Shown here: positions 8,906 through 19,556 of the stretch, in pieces
How the letters are laid out: each line of letters begins with the position of its first letter
Position numbering within the stretch: the first letter of the stretch is position 1
Source: JADKAV01 sp041393775
Lineage (GTDB): Bacteria; Actinomycetota; Actinomycetes; S36-B12; UBA10799
Length of the DNA stretch: 64,000 bases
NCBI GenBank assembly: GCA_041393775.1
Contig: JAWKJM010000008.1
Span: 174,109-238,108 of the forward strand
Direction: 5' to 3'
Made by a program: the position numbers and the translations under genes
Notes under the pieces: generated by a model
What the model saw: the letters and a program-made list of their open reading frames with translations, nothing else
Database searches by the model: none
What the model was told of the DNA's origin: nothing

Positions 8906-9726
8906 CTACCCGATGTCGCGCCGGAAGGTTGTGAGACGCCCGATCAGGACCAGCACGATCGCATAACCCAGCAGCGTGAGAGTCCCTTGCCACGGCTCCA
9001 GTAGTTCGGCCAAGCCGGAACTGACATACAGGCTCGAACCGGCGATCGCTTCACCCGCGGCGCCTGGCAGGAACTTGCTGAGCACCTCCGTGGCGTCGAA
9101 CTGTGCCAGTAGCAGTCGCAGCAACGGCTCGACGAACTGGGTGAACGCCAGCAGCACGACGATGGCGGCAACCTGGTTGGTCAGCACAGATCCGAAACCG
9201 ACACCGACCAATGCCCACAGCGTGAGGGCCAGAACACTGAGCAGCAGCGTCCGTTGGACTGACGCATCGCTGAGCAATGTGGGCTCGCCCATGATTGCCA
9301 GCGTCGGCGCGCCACCCAGCACCGAGCCGACTACGCCAGCGATCGCCACTACCGCGGCGAATGGTATGACGGCCACGAGTTTGGCCCCTAGCACCAAGCT
9401 GCGCCGGGGTTCGGCCAGCAGCGTCGGTGTGATGGTGCCGTGACGGAACTCCCCGGTGACGCTCAACGCACCCAGAACCGCCGGGAAGATGTAGCCGAGA
9501 GCGACCGCCAGTGTGTACACCGAGGTCGCGATGGCCATCGGGTCGAGGATCGTGTCCCCGAACCCTCCGGTCGCCGCCGGTGCATCCTGCGCGGCACGCA
9601 TGCCCTGCACCAGGGAGAACGCCATGATCGCGCCCATGACCGCCACATAGGCGAGCATCGCGATCGCCGTCAGCCACCACGTCCGGGTGGTTGCGACCTT
9701 GCGGTACTCCGTGCGGAGAGCGGCGA

Positions 9727-9730
<4 letters not shown>
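8906..9730 (-). CDS. ABC-2-type transporter permease
   Basis: 274-residue membrane protein with about six hydrophobic segments: TM1 near residues 19-40, then groups near 75, 105-130, 160-185, 190-210 and a C-terminal TM ending GRLTTFRRDIG. N-terminal RTEYRKVATTRTWWL is the usual cytosolic coupling helix of ABC-2 exporters. It overlaps the ATPase gene by 4 nt (ATGA), so the two are translated together and form one exporter. The cargo is unknown; actinobacterial pairs of this type often relate to drug or lipid export, which is only an analogy. Confidence 0.9.
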
Positions 9731-10668
<938 letters not shown>

Positions 10669-10750
10669 GTTTCAACCCTGCCAGACGCGGCGGGGGCCAT
10701 GTCGATCGGCTTGTGCCTTCATACGGCGCAGTGGTGGGGTGATTCCCGAC

Positions 10751-11515
10751 TCAGGGCAGCGGATGCGCGCGGTGCCCCTTGCTGAGCAGTCGGTCCAGCA
10801 ACAGGAACATGAAGCCGAAAACCAGCCCCATGATCACGATCACCACGATGTTTGCCGCCACGCCCGCGTATCCGCCGAACTCCAGGCCGGGAATCAGTGG
10901 TGACGGGTCGTTGACGTCGATGAATGGATACGGGTACCAGTGCTGCGGTTCGCCGAGTTGGGTCGCGGGCGCATCCGGCGGGGGAGTGGTCAGCAGCAGT
11001 CCCCGCAGCAGCGTGTACACCAGCCACACACTGGGGATCGCGAGCATGCTGAAGACGGTCCGGACCAGGAAGCGGGGTCGCGGCCCGAACAGCAGGAAGC
11101 CAAGAACCGTGGCCCACGGCGAGATGTAGTGGTAGCCGATGTTGGTGTAGACGCCCAGGCCGACCGGATGTGCGTCGGGTGCCAGCACGATCGCGTACAC
11201 CAGCCCGGTGATGGTGATCATGACCAGGCTGCTCATCCGCAGCCAGCGGAAGACGTGACCGTCGCGCTGCGGATCGGCCACCAGCGACCAGTTCATGCAG
11301 AACGTGAGGATGTTGCTCCACACCGTGAAGTAGCTCAGCGTGAAAATGAGCCCGTTGAGCGCCCCGCCATTGCCCTCCTGGGTCATGGCGATGCCGCAAC
11401 TGACGAGGAACGACAACGTCCCGATGCTGGCCACGATCGCCCAGTAGACGCGTGCGACCCCGACCCACGAGCCGGCGGGCGCCACCGTCGACGTGCCTGC
11501 CTGGGTGACTGTCAT
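10751..11515 (-). CDS. Pr6Pr-family multipass membrane protein
   Basis: 254 residues with six to seven hydrophobic segments (about 22-45, 55-75, 95-115, 128-145, 152-175, 215-245). The sequence pattern, including FTVWSNILTF near residue 65 and GYHYISPW near 130, matches the Pr6Pr / FAR-17a-AIG1-like integral membrane family. The molecular function of the bacterial members is not established. CATCCT ends 6 nt upstream of the ATG, consistent with a leaderless start. It stands alone between the ABC exporter and the sulfur locus. Confidence 0.8.
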   Translation of the reverse strand: MTVTQAGTSTVAPAGSWVGVARVYWAIVASIGTLSFLVSCGIAMTQEGNGGALNGLIFTLSYFTVWSNILTFCMNWSLVADPQRDGHVFRWLRMSSLVMITITGLVYAIVLAPDAHPVGLGVYTNIGYHYISPWATVLGFLLFGPRPRFLVRTVFSMLAIPSVWLVYTLLRGLLLTTPPPDAPATQLGEPQHWYPYPFIDVNDPSPLIPGLEFGGYAGVAANIVVIVIMGLVFGFMFLLLDRLLSKGHRAHPLP

Positions 11516-11570
11516 TGCGCCAGGATGCCGCAGGGCTGGCTTGTTTCGCGCGGTCGGCCGCGCCGACGGC

Positions 11571-12332
11571 CTAGGCTGCGGAGGCCTGCGCCAAGGTCAG
11601 CACCGACATCGCCAGGACCAGTCCGGCGAACCCGATACCCAGGTTGCGCTCGGACCAGCGGTTTGACCAGCGGGCCGCCACCGCGCTGCTGATCAGGACG
11701 AACACCGCCACGATCACGGTTGCCTGCAGGTCCAGGGCCTCGCCCGCGCGGGGGATCAGCGCCACCGCCGAGTTCAGTGTGATCACCAGCAGGGCGGTGG
11801 CGGTGGCCAGGTACATGCTCATGCCCATGACCAGAGCCAGGGCAGGTACGACCAGGAACCCGCCGCCGACGCCGAAGAAGCCGGTGAACAGCCCGACCAT
11901 GGCCGCCGTCGGCACGATCAGCCACCAGGATCGACGGTGGCGATCGGGGTGCGGTTCACCACCGTGCTTGGCCGTGCGTAGGGCTTTGCGCAGCATCAAC
12001 GAGCCCGCCACGATCAGGACGATCGCGAAACCCCACAACTGGAAGTGGTCGTCGACGGCCAATGCCAGTTTCGACCCGGCAAGCGCCCCCACGATGCCCA
12101 GTGCACTGAACACCACACCCTCGCGCCAGGCGACCCGGCCGGCTCTGGCATGCGGGATCAGGCCGCCGATGGCGCCGATGCCCACGACCACCAGCGAGGT
12201 CGTGCCCGCCTCGTCGGTCGGGATCCCGGCCGCCACCAGCAGCGGGATCGCCAGGATCCCGCCGCCGCCACCGAACAATCCCAGCGACAGGCCTAGGGCC
12301 ATGCCGATCAGGACGAACTCGAGGATCTCCAC
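11571..12332 (-). CDS. TauE/SafE-family sulfite or sulfonate exporter
   Basis: 253-residue membrane protein with eight hydrophobic segments in two repeats; GGGGGILAIPLL (about 21-32) and GVGGGFLVVPAL (about 145-156) are the paired glycine signatures of the TauE/SafE (PF01925) family. GTG start, 9 nt after the rhodanese gene. As the last gene of the persulfide locus it probably exports sulfite or thiosulfate made by the dioxygenase and rhodaneses, as proposed for the TauE protein of the staphylococcal cst operon. The transported ion is inferred from this context. Confidence 0.9.
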   Translation of the reverse strand: MEILEFVLIGMALGLSLGLFGGGGGILAIPLLVAAGIPTDEAGTTSLVVVGIGAIGGLIPHARAGRVAWREGVVFSALGIVGALAGSKLALAVDDHFQLWGFAIVLIVAGSLMLRKALRTAKHGGEPHPDRHRRSWWLIVPTAAMVGLFTGFFGVGGGFLVVPALALVMGMSMYLATATALLVITLNSAVALIPRAGEALDLQATVIVAVFVLISSAVAARWSNRWSERNLGIGFAGLVLAMSVLTLAQASAA

Positions 12333-12341
12333 GACGGGGGG

Positions 12342-12695
12342 TCAGGCGATTCGGCCGGGCCGCCCCCGACGATCAGCGACCTGACCGCCGGCGGACTCCC
12401 AGGCACGCATCCCGCCGGACAGGTTGAACGCCTCGTAGCCCTGTTTGCGCAACATCGAGGTCACCGATCGCGAGCGGTTGCCCGAACGGCACACGACCAC
12501 GATGTCCTTGTCCTTCTTGAGCCGGTTGATCCTCTGGGAGACCTGGCTGGTGGGGATGTGGACAGCCTGCGGTGCGTGACCCGCGTTCCACTCGCCGGTC
12601 TCCCGTACATCGACGAGTTGTGCGCCGGAGCGCACCCATTCGCGTGCGTCCGAGGCGGACACCGACGGCACTTTGAATCGATCGAACAGTCCCAT
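12342..12695 (-). CDS. Rhodanese-like sulfurtransferase (single domain)
   Basis: 117 residues. Active-site loop C-R-S-G-N-R-S in VVVCRSGNRSRSV; the Cys would carry a persulfide sulfur to an acceptor such as cyanide, sulfite or a thiol. The DVRETGEWNAGHAPQAVHIP segment is the usual rhodanese first strand and loop. Its start lies 7 nt after the stop of the dioxygenase gene, so it is cotranscribed with the cst-like operon. Two other rhodanese domains are encoded in the same operon, so it likely has a distinct acceptor or is partly redundant. Confidence 0.92.
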   Translation of the reverse strand: MGLFDRFKVPSVSASDAREWVRSGAQLVDVRETGEWNAGHAPQAVHIPTSQVSQRINRLKKDKDIVVVCRSGNRSRSVTSMLRKQGYEAFNLSGGMRAWESAGGQVADRRGRPGRIA

Positions 12696-12702
12696 GTCAG
12701 TC

Positions 12703-14139
12703 CTAATCCGTGTACGCGTCGCCGAGCATCATCGCGTGCTCGTCGCGCACGATGCTGAGCCCGGTAGCGGCAGCCGCACTGAACTGGTCGTCGACGGCGA
12801 CGACTGGAACGCCGGCGCGGACCAGCAAGGACGCGGCCACCATGGCGCGGAAACCGCTGCCACACGACACCCACACCGTCGGATCGGCGCCCGCATGCTT
12901 GGCCGCATCCGACCAGGCCTTGACCTGGCCGATGTTCTGCGGCAGATCGTGCAACGGAACGTGCCGGGAGCCGGCGACGTGTCCTTCCTGCCATTCGGTC
13001 TTGCGCCGGGCATCGAGCAGGATCACCTTCGGATCGTCGGCCAACGCCTTGGCCAGTTCCGGGAAGTCGGCGCGCTGCACGGTGCCGATGTCCTGTGGAC
13101 CACGTGCCCAGGTGCGGGGTTCGCCCACGTTCTGCGCGGCGGGCCGGTCGATGCCGATCCGCACCATGGAGCGCTGGAACTGCGTGATCTGCTCCTGGGT
13201 GGCGCCCAGCAGCGTGATCGGGGTGCCCCACGGGATCAGCCACCCCAGGTAGGTGATCGCGTTCCCCTCGAGGTCGAAGCTGAGGCTGCCGGCGAGGTGT
13301 TCGGCGGCCCAGAGTTTGCGCTGGCGCAGGTCCACCACCCACTCGCCGGCCTCGATCCGCCGCCGCAGTTCGTCCGGATCGGCCAGGTCCGCCGGGGAGA
13401 GGTCGATCTCTCGGGCGCCCTGCTCGTTTGCCGGGCCCATGTGCTTGTAGTAGGCGGGGAAGGCGTCGAGGCCCTCGAGCAGCTCGGTGACGAACTCGTG
13501 CTCATCGAGTAGTGCCGCCGGGTTGGTGGCCGCCTGGTGACCGATGGTCGACTCCAGGCCGACGGTCGCCGTGGCGCTGCAGAAGGAGCCGAACCCGTGG
13601 GTGGGCATGACCGCTGCGCCGTCCGCGACGTCGCTGACCAGTTTGCGCACGGACTTCCACTGGGCGTGAGCCAGACCCTCGGTGGCCTCCGGGCCGATCA
13701 GGTCCGGGCGGCCGACACTGCCGAACAGCAGCGATCCGCCGGTGAAGACTGCCTTGTCCTCGCCGTCGATGCTGACGGCGTAGGAGACGTGGTGCGGGGT
13801 GTGCCCGGGGGTGTGCATGACGCGCCAGGTCATGTCGCCGGACTCGAAACTGTCACCGTCGCCCATCTCGAGGGCTTCGAAGTCGTAGTCGTGGCCGACC
13901 GGCACTACGTAGGCCGCGCCCAGTTCCTCGGCAAGCACGAGGCCGCCGGATACGTAGTCGTTGTGCACGTGTGTCTCGATGACGTGGGTCACCGTCCAGT
14001 CGTGGTCGCCAAGTGCTGCGTGCACACGGTCGATGTCGCGTTGCGGGTCGACCACGACGGCGGTCTTGCCCAGGCCGACCACGTAGGACCGGTCGCCGAG
14101 TTCGGGGGTCTCGAGGATGATGATCTCGGGGTTGGTCAT
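12703..14139 (-). CDS. Persulfide dioxygenase-rhodanese fusion (CstB-like)
   Basis: 478 residues from ATG 14139; the frame stays open to 14289 but AAAGGA sits about 10 nt before this ATG. Residues 1-240 are a metallo-beta-lactamase-fold dioxygenase (ETHVHNDYVSGG, TPGHTPHHVSY) that oxidises glutathione-type persulfides to sulfite. Residues about 255-345 are a rhodanese fold with no catalytic Cys (TLLGAT at the loop). Residues about 370-465 are an active rhodanese (VSCGSGFRAM). The layout MBL, pseudo-rhodanese, rhodanese is that of staphylococcal CstB, which turns persulfides into thiosulfate. The dead middle domain is therefore a family trait, not decay. Confidence 0.92.
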   Translation of the reverse strand: MTNPEIIILETPELGDRSYVVGLGKTAVVVDPQRDIDRVHAALGDHDWTVTHVIETHVHNDYVSGGLVLAEELGAAYVVPVGHDYDFEALEMGDGDSFESGDMTWRVMHTPGHTPHHVSYAVSIDGEDKAVFTGGSLLFGSVGRPDLIGPEATEGLAHAQWKSVRKLVSDVADGAAVMPTHGFGSFCSATATVGLESTIGHQAATNPAALLDEHEFVTELLEGLDAFPAYYKHMGPANEQGAREIDLSPADLADPDELRRRIEAGEWVVDLRQRKLWAAEHLAGSLSFDLEGNAITYLGWLIPWGTPITLLGATQEQITQFQRSMVRIGIDRPAAQNVGEPRTWARGPQDIGTVQRADFPELAKALADDPKVILLDARRKTEWQEGHVAGSRHVPLHDLPQNIGQVKAWSDAAKHAGADPTVWVSCGSGFRAMVAASLLVRAGVPVVAVDDQFSAAAATGLSIVRDEHAMMLGDAYTD

Positions 14140-14141
14140 GT

Positions 14142-14474
14142 CTAGCGGGTCCTTTCGGCGGGTTGTCCGGTCTCGATGGGGAATCCTTGGCGTTGCCACA
14201 TCTCCGTGCCACCGGCCACGTTGATGCTTTCGATGCCCTGGCGTGCAAGCCACATGACGACTTGGCCCGAGCGGTTGCCTGTGCGGCACAGGATGTAGGC
14301 GGGGTTGTCACCGGCGAACTCGTCCTTGCGCAGTGGGACCAGCGACATCGGGATCCATTCGGCCCCGGGCACGTGGCCCGCGTCGAACTCCCACTTCTCG
14401 CGGACGTCGATCATGCGCGCAGTGCCGGTATCGTGCAGTTCTTTCAGGTCGGTGACGGAGATCTGTTCGATCAC
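14142..14474 (-). CDS. Rhodanese-like sulfurtransferase, first of the operon
   Basis: 110 residues from GTG 14474 with AAAGGA 6-7 nt upstream. Active loop C-R-T-G-N-R-S in YILCRTGNRSGQVV, and IDVREKWEFDAGHVPGAEWI as the first conserved segment. Compact single-domain rhodanese resembling the sulfurtransferase part of CstA, without the TusA and DsrE domains of that protein. It sits between the regulator and the dioxygenase, so it probably passes sulfane sulfur to the dioxygenase or to sulfite. Confidence 0.92.
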   Translation of the reverse strand: MIEQISVTDLKELHDTGTARMIDVREKWEFDAGHVPGAEWIPMSLVPLRKDEFAGDNPAYILCRTGNRSGQVVMWLARQGIESINVAGGTEMWQRQGFPIETGQPAERTR

Positions 14475-14492
14475 AGTTGATCCTTTCGGTGC

Positions 14493-14786
14493 TCAGGCGA
14501 GAGCGAGGAAGAGTTTCTCGAGGTCGGCGAGGTTCCTCCCGCCGCCCGGGGTCGGATGCGTGACACATTCACGCAGGCTGCTGGCCACGACCGCGAAGCC
14601 GGCCTTGTCGAGTGCCTTCGACACTGCTGCCAGTTGGGGGACGACATCGCGGCAGTCGCGGCCCTCCTCGAGCATGCGGATGACACCGGCCAGTTGGCCT
14701 TCAGCGCGGCGCAGCCGGTTGACGATCGAGGCCACATCGGCTTCACCCACGACGACCTTGTCATCCGGACTCACCGGCACTGGCAT
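14493..14786 (-). CDS. CsoR/CstR-family repressor, persulfide-sensing type
   Basis: 97 residues, all-helical DUF156 (PF02583) repressor. Start ATG 14786 has GGAG 5 nt upstream; a longer frame to 14885 only overlaps the Cys-peptide gene. Cys45 (GRDCRDVV) and Cys74 (LRECVTH) are 29 residues apart, exactly as in CsoR and CstR. At the position of the copper-binding His (four before the second Cys) there is Ser70. Copper CsoR needs that His; the persulfide sensor CstR lacks it. With the sulfur genes downstream this points to CstR: persulfide links the two Cys and releases DNA. Two matching operators lie upstream. Confidence 0.9.
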   Translation of the reverse strand: MPVPVSPDDKVVVGEADVASIVNRLRRAEGQLAGVIRMLEEGRDCRDVVPQLAAVSKALDKAGFAVVASSLRECVTHPTPGGGRNLADLEKLFLALA

Positions 14787-14887
14787 CGCTTCTCCACGGG
14801 GAAGCCGGCGAGGACCTGCGCCTTGTGGTTGCCGCAACCGGCGTAGGTGACCTTGTTGCAGGTGTTGCAGAGGGCGGGGCTGCACAT
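14771..14887 (-). CDS. 38-residue Cys-rich protein, first gene of the sulfur operon
   Basis: Too short for usual gene-calling. ATG 14887 has GGAGA about 9 nt upstream, and the gene overlaps the repressor start by 16 nt. The product begins MCSPALCNTCNKVTYAGCGN and ends VEKRCQCR: six cysteines and one His in 38 residues, enough for one zinc site or a thiol relay. Short proteins of the pattern MC.PA.C..C.K.T..GCG.H are, as far as I know, common and uncharacterised in actinobacteria. Being first in a persulfide-controlled operon suggests a sulfur or metal role, which is inference only. Confidence 0.7.
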   Translation of the reverse strand: MCSPALCNTCNKVTYAGCGNHKAQVLAGFPVEKRCQCR

Positions 14888-14916
14888 TGTGGTTTTCTCC
14901 AAGAGGCTCTGGTCAT

Positions 14917-14932
14917 ATACCCATGGGGGTAT
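14917..14932. promoter_or_regulatory. CstR-type operator 1
   Basis: ATACCCATGGGGGTAT, a near-perfect palindrome with C/G tracts inside an ATAC-GTAT frame, the form of CsoR/CstR operators. It lies 30 bp upstream of the Cys-protein start on the minus strand. Confidence 0.75.
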
Positions 14933-14949
14933 CTGGTCTGGAATCGAAT

Positions 14950-14965
14950 ATACCCCAGGGGGTAT
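14950..14965. promoter_or_regulatory. CstR-type operator 2
   Basis: ATACCCCAGGGGGTAT, palindromic and 33 bp from operator 1 start to start. It lies about 40 bp before the divergent AhpD-like gene, so one repressor could control both directions. Confidence 0.75.
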
Positions 14966-15006
14966 GCTTGTGCAAGACCCTATGGAATCGAAACGAAGGA
15001 GATCCC

Positions 15007-15369
15007 GTGACATACGGACAGGAAGTCCAGGACGAACTGCGTCCCCAGACCCGCGAACTGCGCCGGATGATCCCGGAGGTCTACAAGGGATTCGCGGCGT
15101 TGCACGGTGCCGCCTTCACTGAGGGCGTCCTGGATGCCAAGACCAAGGAGCTGATCGCGCTGGCCATCTCCGTGAGCACCCAGTGCGACGGCTGCATCTC
15201 ATCGCACGCCAGGGCGGCTGCCAAGCACGGCGCGACCCTCGAAGAAGCCGCTGAGGCGATCGGCGTGACTCTGCTCATGGGCGGCGGACCGGCGTCGATC
15301 TACGCACCGCGGGCATACTCGGCCTTCCAGGAGTTCTACGCGCAGTTCCACCCCGAGGCCGCCGAGTAG
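15007..15369 (+). CDS. AhpD-like carboxymuconolactone decarboxylase family protein
   Basis: 120 residues from GTG 15007, which has GAAGGAG 5 nt upstream. The CMD/AhpD motif is complete: E-L-I-A-L-A-I-S then C-D-G-C with His three residues on (TQCDGCISSH), the redox pair of alkylhydroperoxidase-type proteins. Single-domain members usually form trimers or hexamers and reduce peroxides or exchange disulfides. It is divergent from the cst-like operon across the two operators, so it is probably induced by persulfide too. A role in reducing persulfides or mixed disulfides is plausible but unproven. Confidence 0.9.
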   Translation: MTYGQEVQDELRPQTRELRRMIPEVYKGFAALHGAAFTEGVLDAKTKELIALAISVSTQCDGCISSHARAAAKHGATLEEAAEAIGVTLLMGGGPASIYAPRAYSAFQEFYAQFHPEAAE

Positions 15370-15461
15370 CGCAGGAAGGCTGCTGTCCACATCTGTCGCG
15401 CGTCGTCCACAGATCCGTCTCAGGTCGGTTCGGGCCGCTGCGGCGGTAGCATGCTCGATCC

Positions 15462-15836
15462 ATGTATCAGAACACGCTCACGCTCGTCGGCACCATGGCT
15501 ACCGATGTCGTCGCCGCCTCCACCGACGAGGGGGTGCGGCTCGCACGTTTCCGGTTGATGCTAACGCGTCGCCATAGGGACCGCGTGAGCAAGAGTTACG
15601 TCAATGCCGACCCGACTTTCGTGTCGGTCGTGTGCTGGCGGCGGCTCGCCGAGAACGTGCTGGCCAGTCTGCGGCGCGGTGATCCGGTCATCGTCACCGG
15701 GAGGCTGAACGTGCGCATCATCGACCGCGACAACCGGCCACGGACAGTGGTGGAGATCGACGCATCGGCGGTGGGTCCGGACCTCAACCGGGTCGAGGCG
15801 TCACCGGCGCGAAGTGAGCAGGGGACTGCTGCGTAG
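15462..15836 (+). CDS. ssb: Single-stranded DNA-binding protein (short, SSB-like)
   Basis: 124 residues. OB-fold of the SSB family: NTLTLVGTMATD as strand 1, VARFRLM-type strand (LARFRLMLTRR) and the FVSVVCWRRLAENVLASL segment with the conserved Trp. The acidic Gly-rich tail ending DDDIPF of housekeeping SSB is absent; it stops at ARSEQGTAA. It therefore looks like the second, accessory SSB of actinobacteria, not the replication protein. CATGCT ends 6 nt before the ATG, suggesting a leaderless start. Convergent with the next gene across a family C repeat. Confidence 0.85.
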   Translation: MYQNTLTLVGTMATDVVAASTDEGVRLARFRLMLTRRHRDRVSKSYVNADPTFVSVVCWRRLAENVLASLRRGDPVIVTGRLNVRIIDRDNRPRTVVEIDASAVGPDLNRVEASPARSEQGTAA

Positions 15837-15869
15837 GCCGGCACCGGTCGTCACGCGGCCAGTCGTCCT

Positions 15870-15992
15870 CGCGATTGCGACGAAGGTGCGGGCGCAACCA
15901 CGGGCCGTGTGACGAAGGTGCGCGGTCAGGTGCGGCTGGACCCAGCAACTTCGTCACAATGCGGCCTGGAGCGCCGTAACTTCGTAACACAA
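15870..15992 (+). repeat. Family C intergenic repeat, copy 1
   Basis: Motifs GCGACGAAGGTGCG and GTGACGAAGGTGCG (forward), then CAACTTCGTCACAA and TAACTTCGTAACAC (reverse). Forward-forward-reverse-reverse layout between the convergent ends of ssb and the SDR gene. Confidence 0.8.
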
Positions 15993-16022
15993 CTCCGGAA
16001 GCGGGGCCCAGCACTCCCGGAC

Positions 16023-17099
16023 CTACACCATCGCGGCCGACGACACGTCCGGGTGCAGTTTCATGAACTCGATCATCGTCGGCGCATAGTCCGCGAACGC
16101 CGGGCAGGTCAGGCCGGTGTCCCGAAGGTCGGTTTCGGTGTTGGTCGTGTCGTAGACGGTGGGGTGCGACAGGTAGGCCAGCGACTCCTCGGGGAAGCCC
16201 ACGAGCTTCTCGACGCCGGGCAGCCCCACCATGACCTGGGTGAACCGCAGCGGGACCCGCAGCCAGACGATCTCCTTGTGGAGCAGTCCGCCGAAGGTCT
16301 CAACGACCTCCCGGATGGACGGCGGATTGGGATCGCTGAGCGCATAGGTCTTGCCGATCGCGACGTCCATCGTGCTCAGTTGGTCTATGGCACCGACCAC
16401 GAAGTCGCGGGGCACCAGGCACATCTTGATCTTGTCGGGATCGGTCACGTTGGGGAAGGCCGCGTACTTGGGCTGCTTCATGAGGAACTGGGCCAGGAAG
16501 TACGGCCCGTCGTACTTCTGGGTGTCACCGGTCGTCGAGTCGCCGACGACGATGCCGGGACGGTAGATGGTGGCCGGAAGACCGTCGGCCATCGCCGCCC
16601 TGACCAAGCGCTCGGCCTCGAACTTCGTGTGCTCGTAGTGGTTGAGGAAACTCTGTCCGGTGTCCAGTTCGTCCTCGTAATACTGGGCGGGATGGCTGCC
16701 GCTGACGTAGCAGGTGCTCACATACTGCAGCCGTTCGAGGTTCGAGGCTGAACGGCACAGGTCGATCACGTGCTTCGTGCCCTCGACGTTGACGTGGTAG
16801 GCCAACTCCGCGGGGACCGCCAGGTCGTACACGGCGGCGAGGTGGAAAACCTCTGTGATGTCGTCGATCGGAGCGTCCAGGCCGAGACCCGGCTGGGTGA
16901 TGTCGCCCATGACGAGTTCGACGCGCTGCGCCAGTGCCGGGTGCTCCTCGGTCTGCTCCGCCAATCGTTTCGTGGCTAACGGCATGAACCGCTCCTGCAC
17001 GACGCAGACCGCCTTCGCGCCCGCACGCTTCTCAAGGACGAGCGGGAGCAGTGCGGAACCGAGGAAGCCGGGGTAGCCGGTGAACAGGACTGTGTTCAT
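16023..17099 (-). CDS. SDR-family NAD(P)-dependent reductase (acyl-reductase-like)
   Basis: 358 residues with an extended short-chain dehydrogenase fold. N-terminal TGYPGFLGS is the TGxxGxxG dinucleotide loop; FHLAAVYD follows; the catalytic Tyr-Lys pair is Y-E-H-T-K near residue 160; IYRPGIVVGDS near 180 is typical of the NAD_binding_4 / fatty-acyl-reductase branch. Substrate unknown; a lipid or isoprenoid intermediate is the usual guess for this branch. The C-terminal 100 residues are family-specific. Stands alone, divergent from ettA. Confidence 0.85.
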   Translation of the reverse strand: MNTVLFTGYPGFLGSALLPLVLEKRAGAKAVCVVQERFMPLATKRLAEQTEEHPALAQRVELVMGDITQPGLGLDAPIDDITEVFHLAAVYDLAVPAELAYHVNVEGTKHVIDLCRSASNLERLQYVSTCYVSGSHPAQYYEDELDTGQSFLNHYEHTKFEAERLVRAAMADGLPATIYRPGIVVGDSTTGDTQKYDGPYFLAQFLMKQPKYAAFPNVTDPDKIKMCLVPRDFVVGAIDQLSTMDVAIGKTYALSDPNPPSIREVVETFGGLLHKEIVWLRVPLRFTQVMVGLPGVEKLVGFPEESLAYLSHPTVYDTTNTETDLRDTGLTCPAFADYAPTMIEFMKLHPDVSSAAMV

Positions 17100-17141
17100 G
17101 GCCCCAGTCTGCTATATCGCGGCCGTCGGGTCTCGGTCGCT

Positions 17142-17447
17142 GTGGCGGACCGCATGGAGACGACCGACAGCGCCGTCGGGTTCGGGGTTGAAGCCAATGA
17201 GCATCGAGGGCCGGTTCTGATCCCTGGTCGTCCCGAGTGGTGTCCGCCCACCCACGCCGCGGACGAGCCGGACGGTCTCGTCTTGCTGAACTCAGACTGC
17301 CGGCGTTGTCGGACCGTCGCTGGGCGGCCGACGCGGGCTCGCCAGTGCTGGCAGGACGGTGCTCCCAGACCTCTCACTGAGGCGGAGGCCGGGATCACCG
17401 AGGGCATGAGCAGACGTCAGGGTAGTTCCGGCGCAGGCTGTCGTTAG
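17142..17447 (+). CDS. Doubtful small ORF with a CxxC pair
   Basis: 101 codons from GTG 17142. The product has DCRRCRT and otherwise no recognisable domain. Third-position G+C is only partly biased, no Shine-Dalgarno or -10 box stands out, and the frame ends inside repeat family A. It overlaps an antisense frame of similar length. It may be a decayed gene or chance; listed so the interval is described. Confidence 0.2.
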   Translation: MADRMETTDSAVGFGVEANEHRGPVLIPGRPEWCPPTHAADEPDGLVLLNSDCRRCRTVAGRPTRARQCWQDGAPRPLTEAEAGITEGMSRRQGSSGAGCR

Positions 17448-17594
17448 GCTTCTGCGTTCCGGTTAGGACTTCACGTTCGGGTTAGACCGTTTGGCCGCTC
17501 ATGGGCCGAACGGGAACCGGTGGGCCGAACGGGAATCGGTGGGCCGAACGGGAATCGGTGGGCCGAACGGGAACCGGTGGGCCGAACGGGAACT
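17442..17594 (+). repeat. Family A repeat, copy 2, ending in a 19-bp tandem array
   Basis: 17442-17530 aligns without gaps to 7364-7452. From 17503 the 19-bp unit GGGCCGAACGGGAAYCGGT is repeated: units at 17503, 17522, 17541 and 17560, and a partial fifth at 17579. Units 1 and 4 have C at the variable position, units 2 and 3 have T. 19 is not a multiple of 3 and open frames across it change motif at each unit, so it is not coding. The remaining stretch to the ettA promoter (17595-17855) holds nothing I recognise. Confidence 0.85.
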
Positions 17595-17855
17595 GGAACC
17601 GGCGAGCCGGGCCCGCCCGCCGCAGAACCCGAAGCGTCGGCCCTGAGTCTCAACAGACCGGGGTCCGGCACCCGGATAACCTCCGGGCATCTACCCCTGC
17701 GTCGGACATCTACTCCGGGGAAACGACGTGGCAAGCGCCGCAGGGTGCGCATGATCACCGGGCCCACGGGGACGGTCGAGGCACCCACCGGGCGCCCGAC
17801 ACGCAACGCGTGCTTGTGCCGAAAGGCCCCGGAAGTCCGGCAGCATCGCGGCAAC

Positions 17856-17861
17856 TAACCT
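17856..17861 (+). promoter_or_regulatory. -10 box of ettA
   Basis: TAACCT followed by 6 nt and the GTG at 17868; leaderless arrangement. Confidence 0.55.
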
Positions 17862-17867
17862 GGGCGG

Positions 17868-19552
<1,685 letters not shown>

Positions 19553-19556
<4 letters not shown>

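Noticed and set aside
14140..14289. N-terminal extension of the persulfide dioxygenase
   Set aside because: It overlaps the end of the upstream rhodanese gene and lies before a clear AAAGGA site and ATG.
14493..14786. Copper-sensing CsoR
   Set aside because: The copper-ligand His is replaced by Ser and no copper ATPase or chaperone is adjacent, while the downstream genes act on sulfur.
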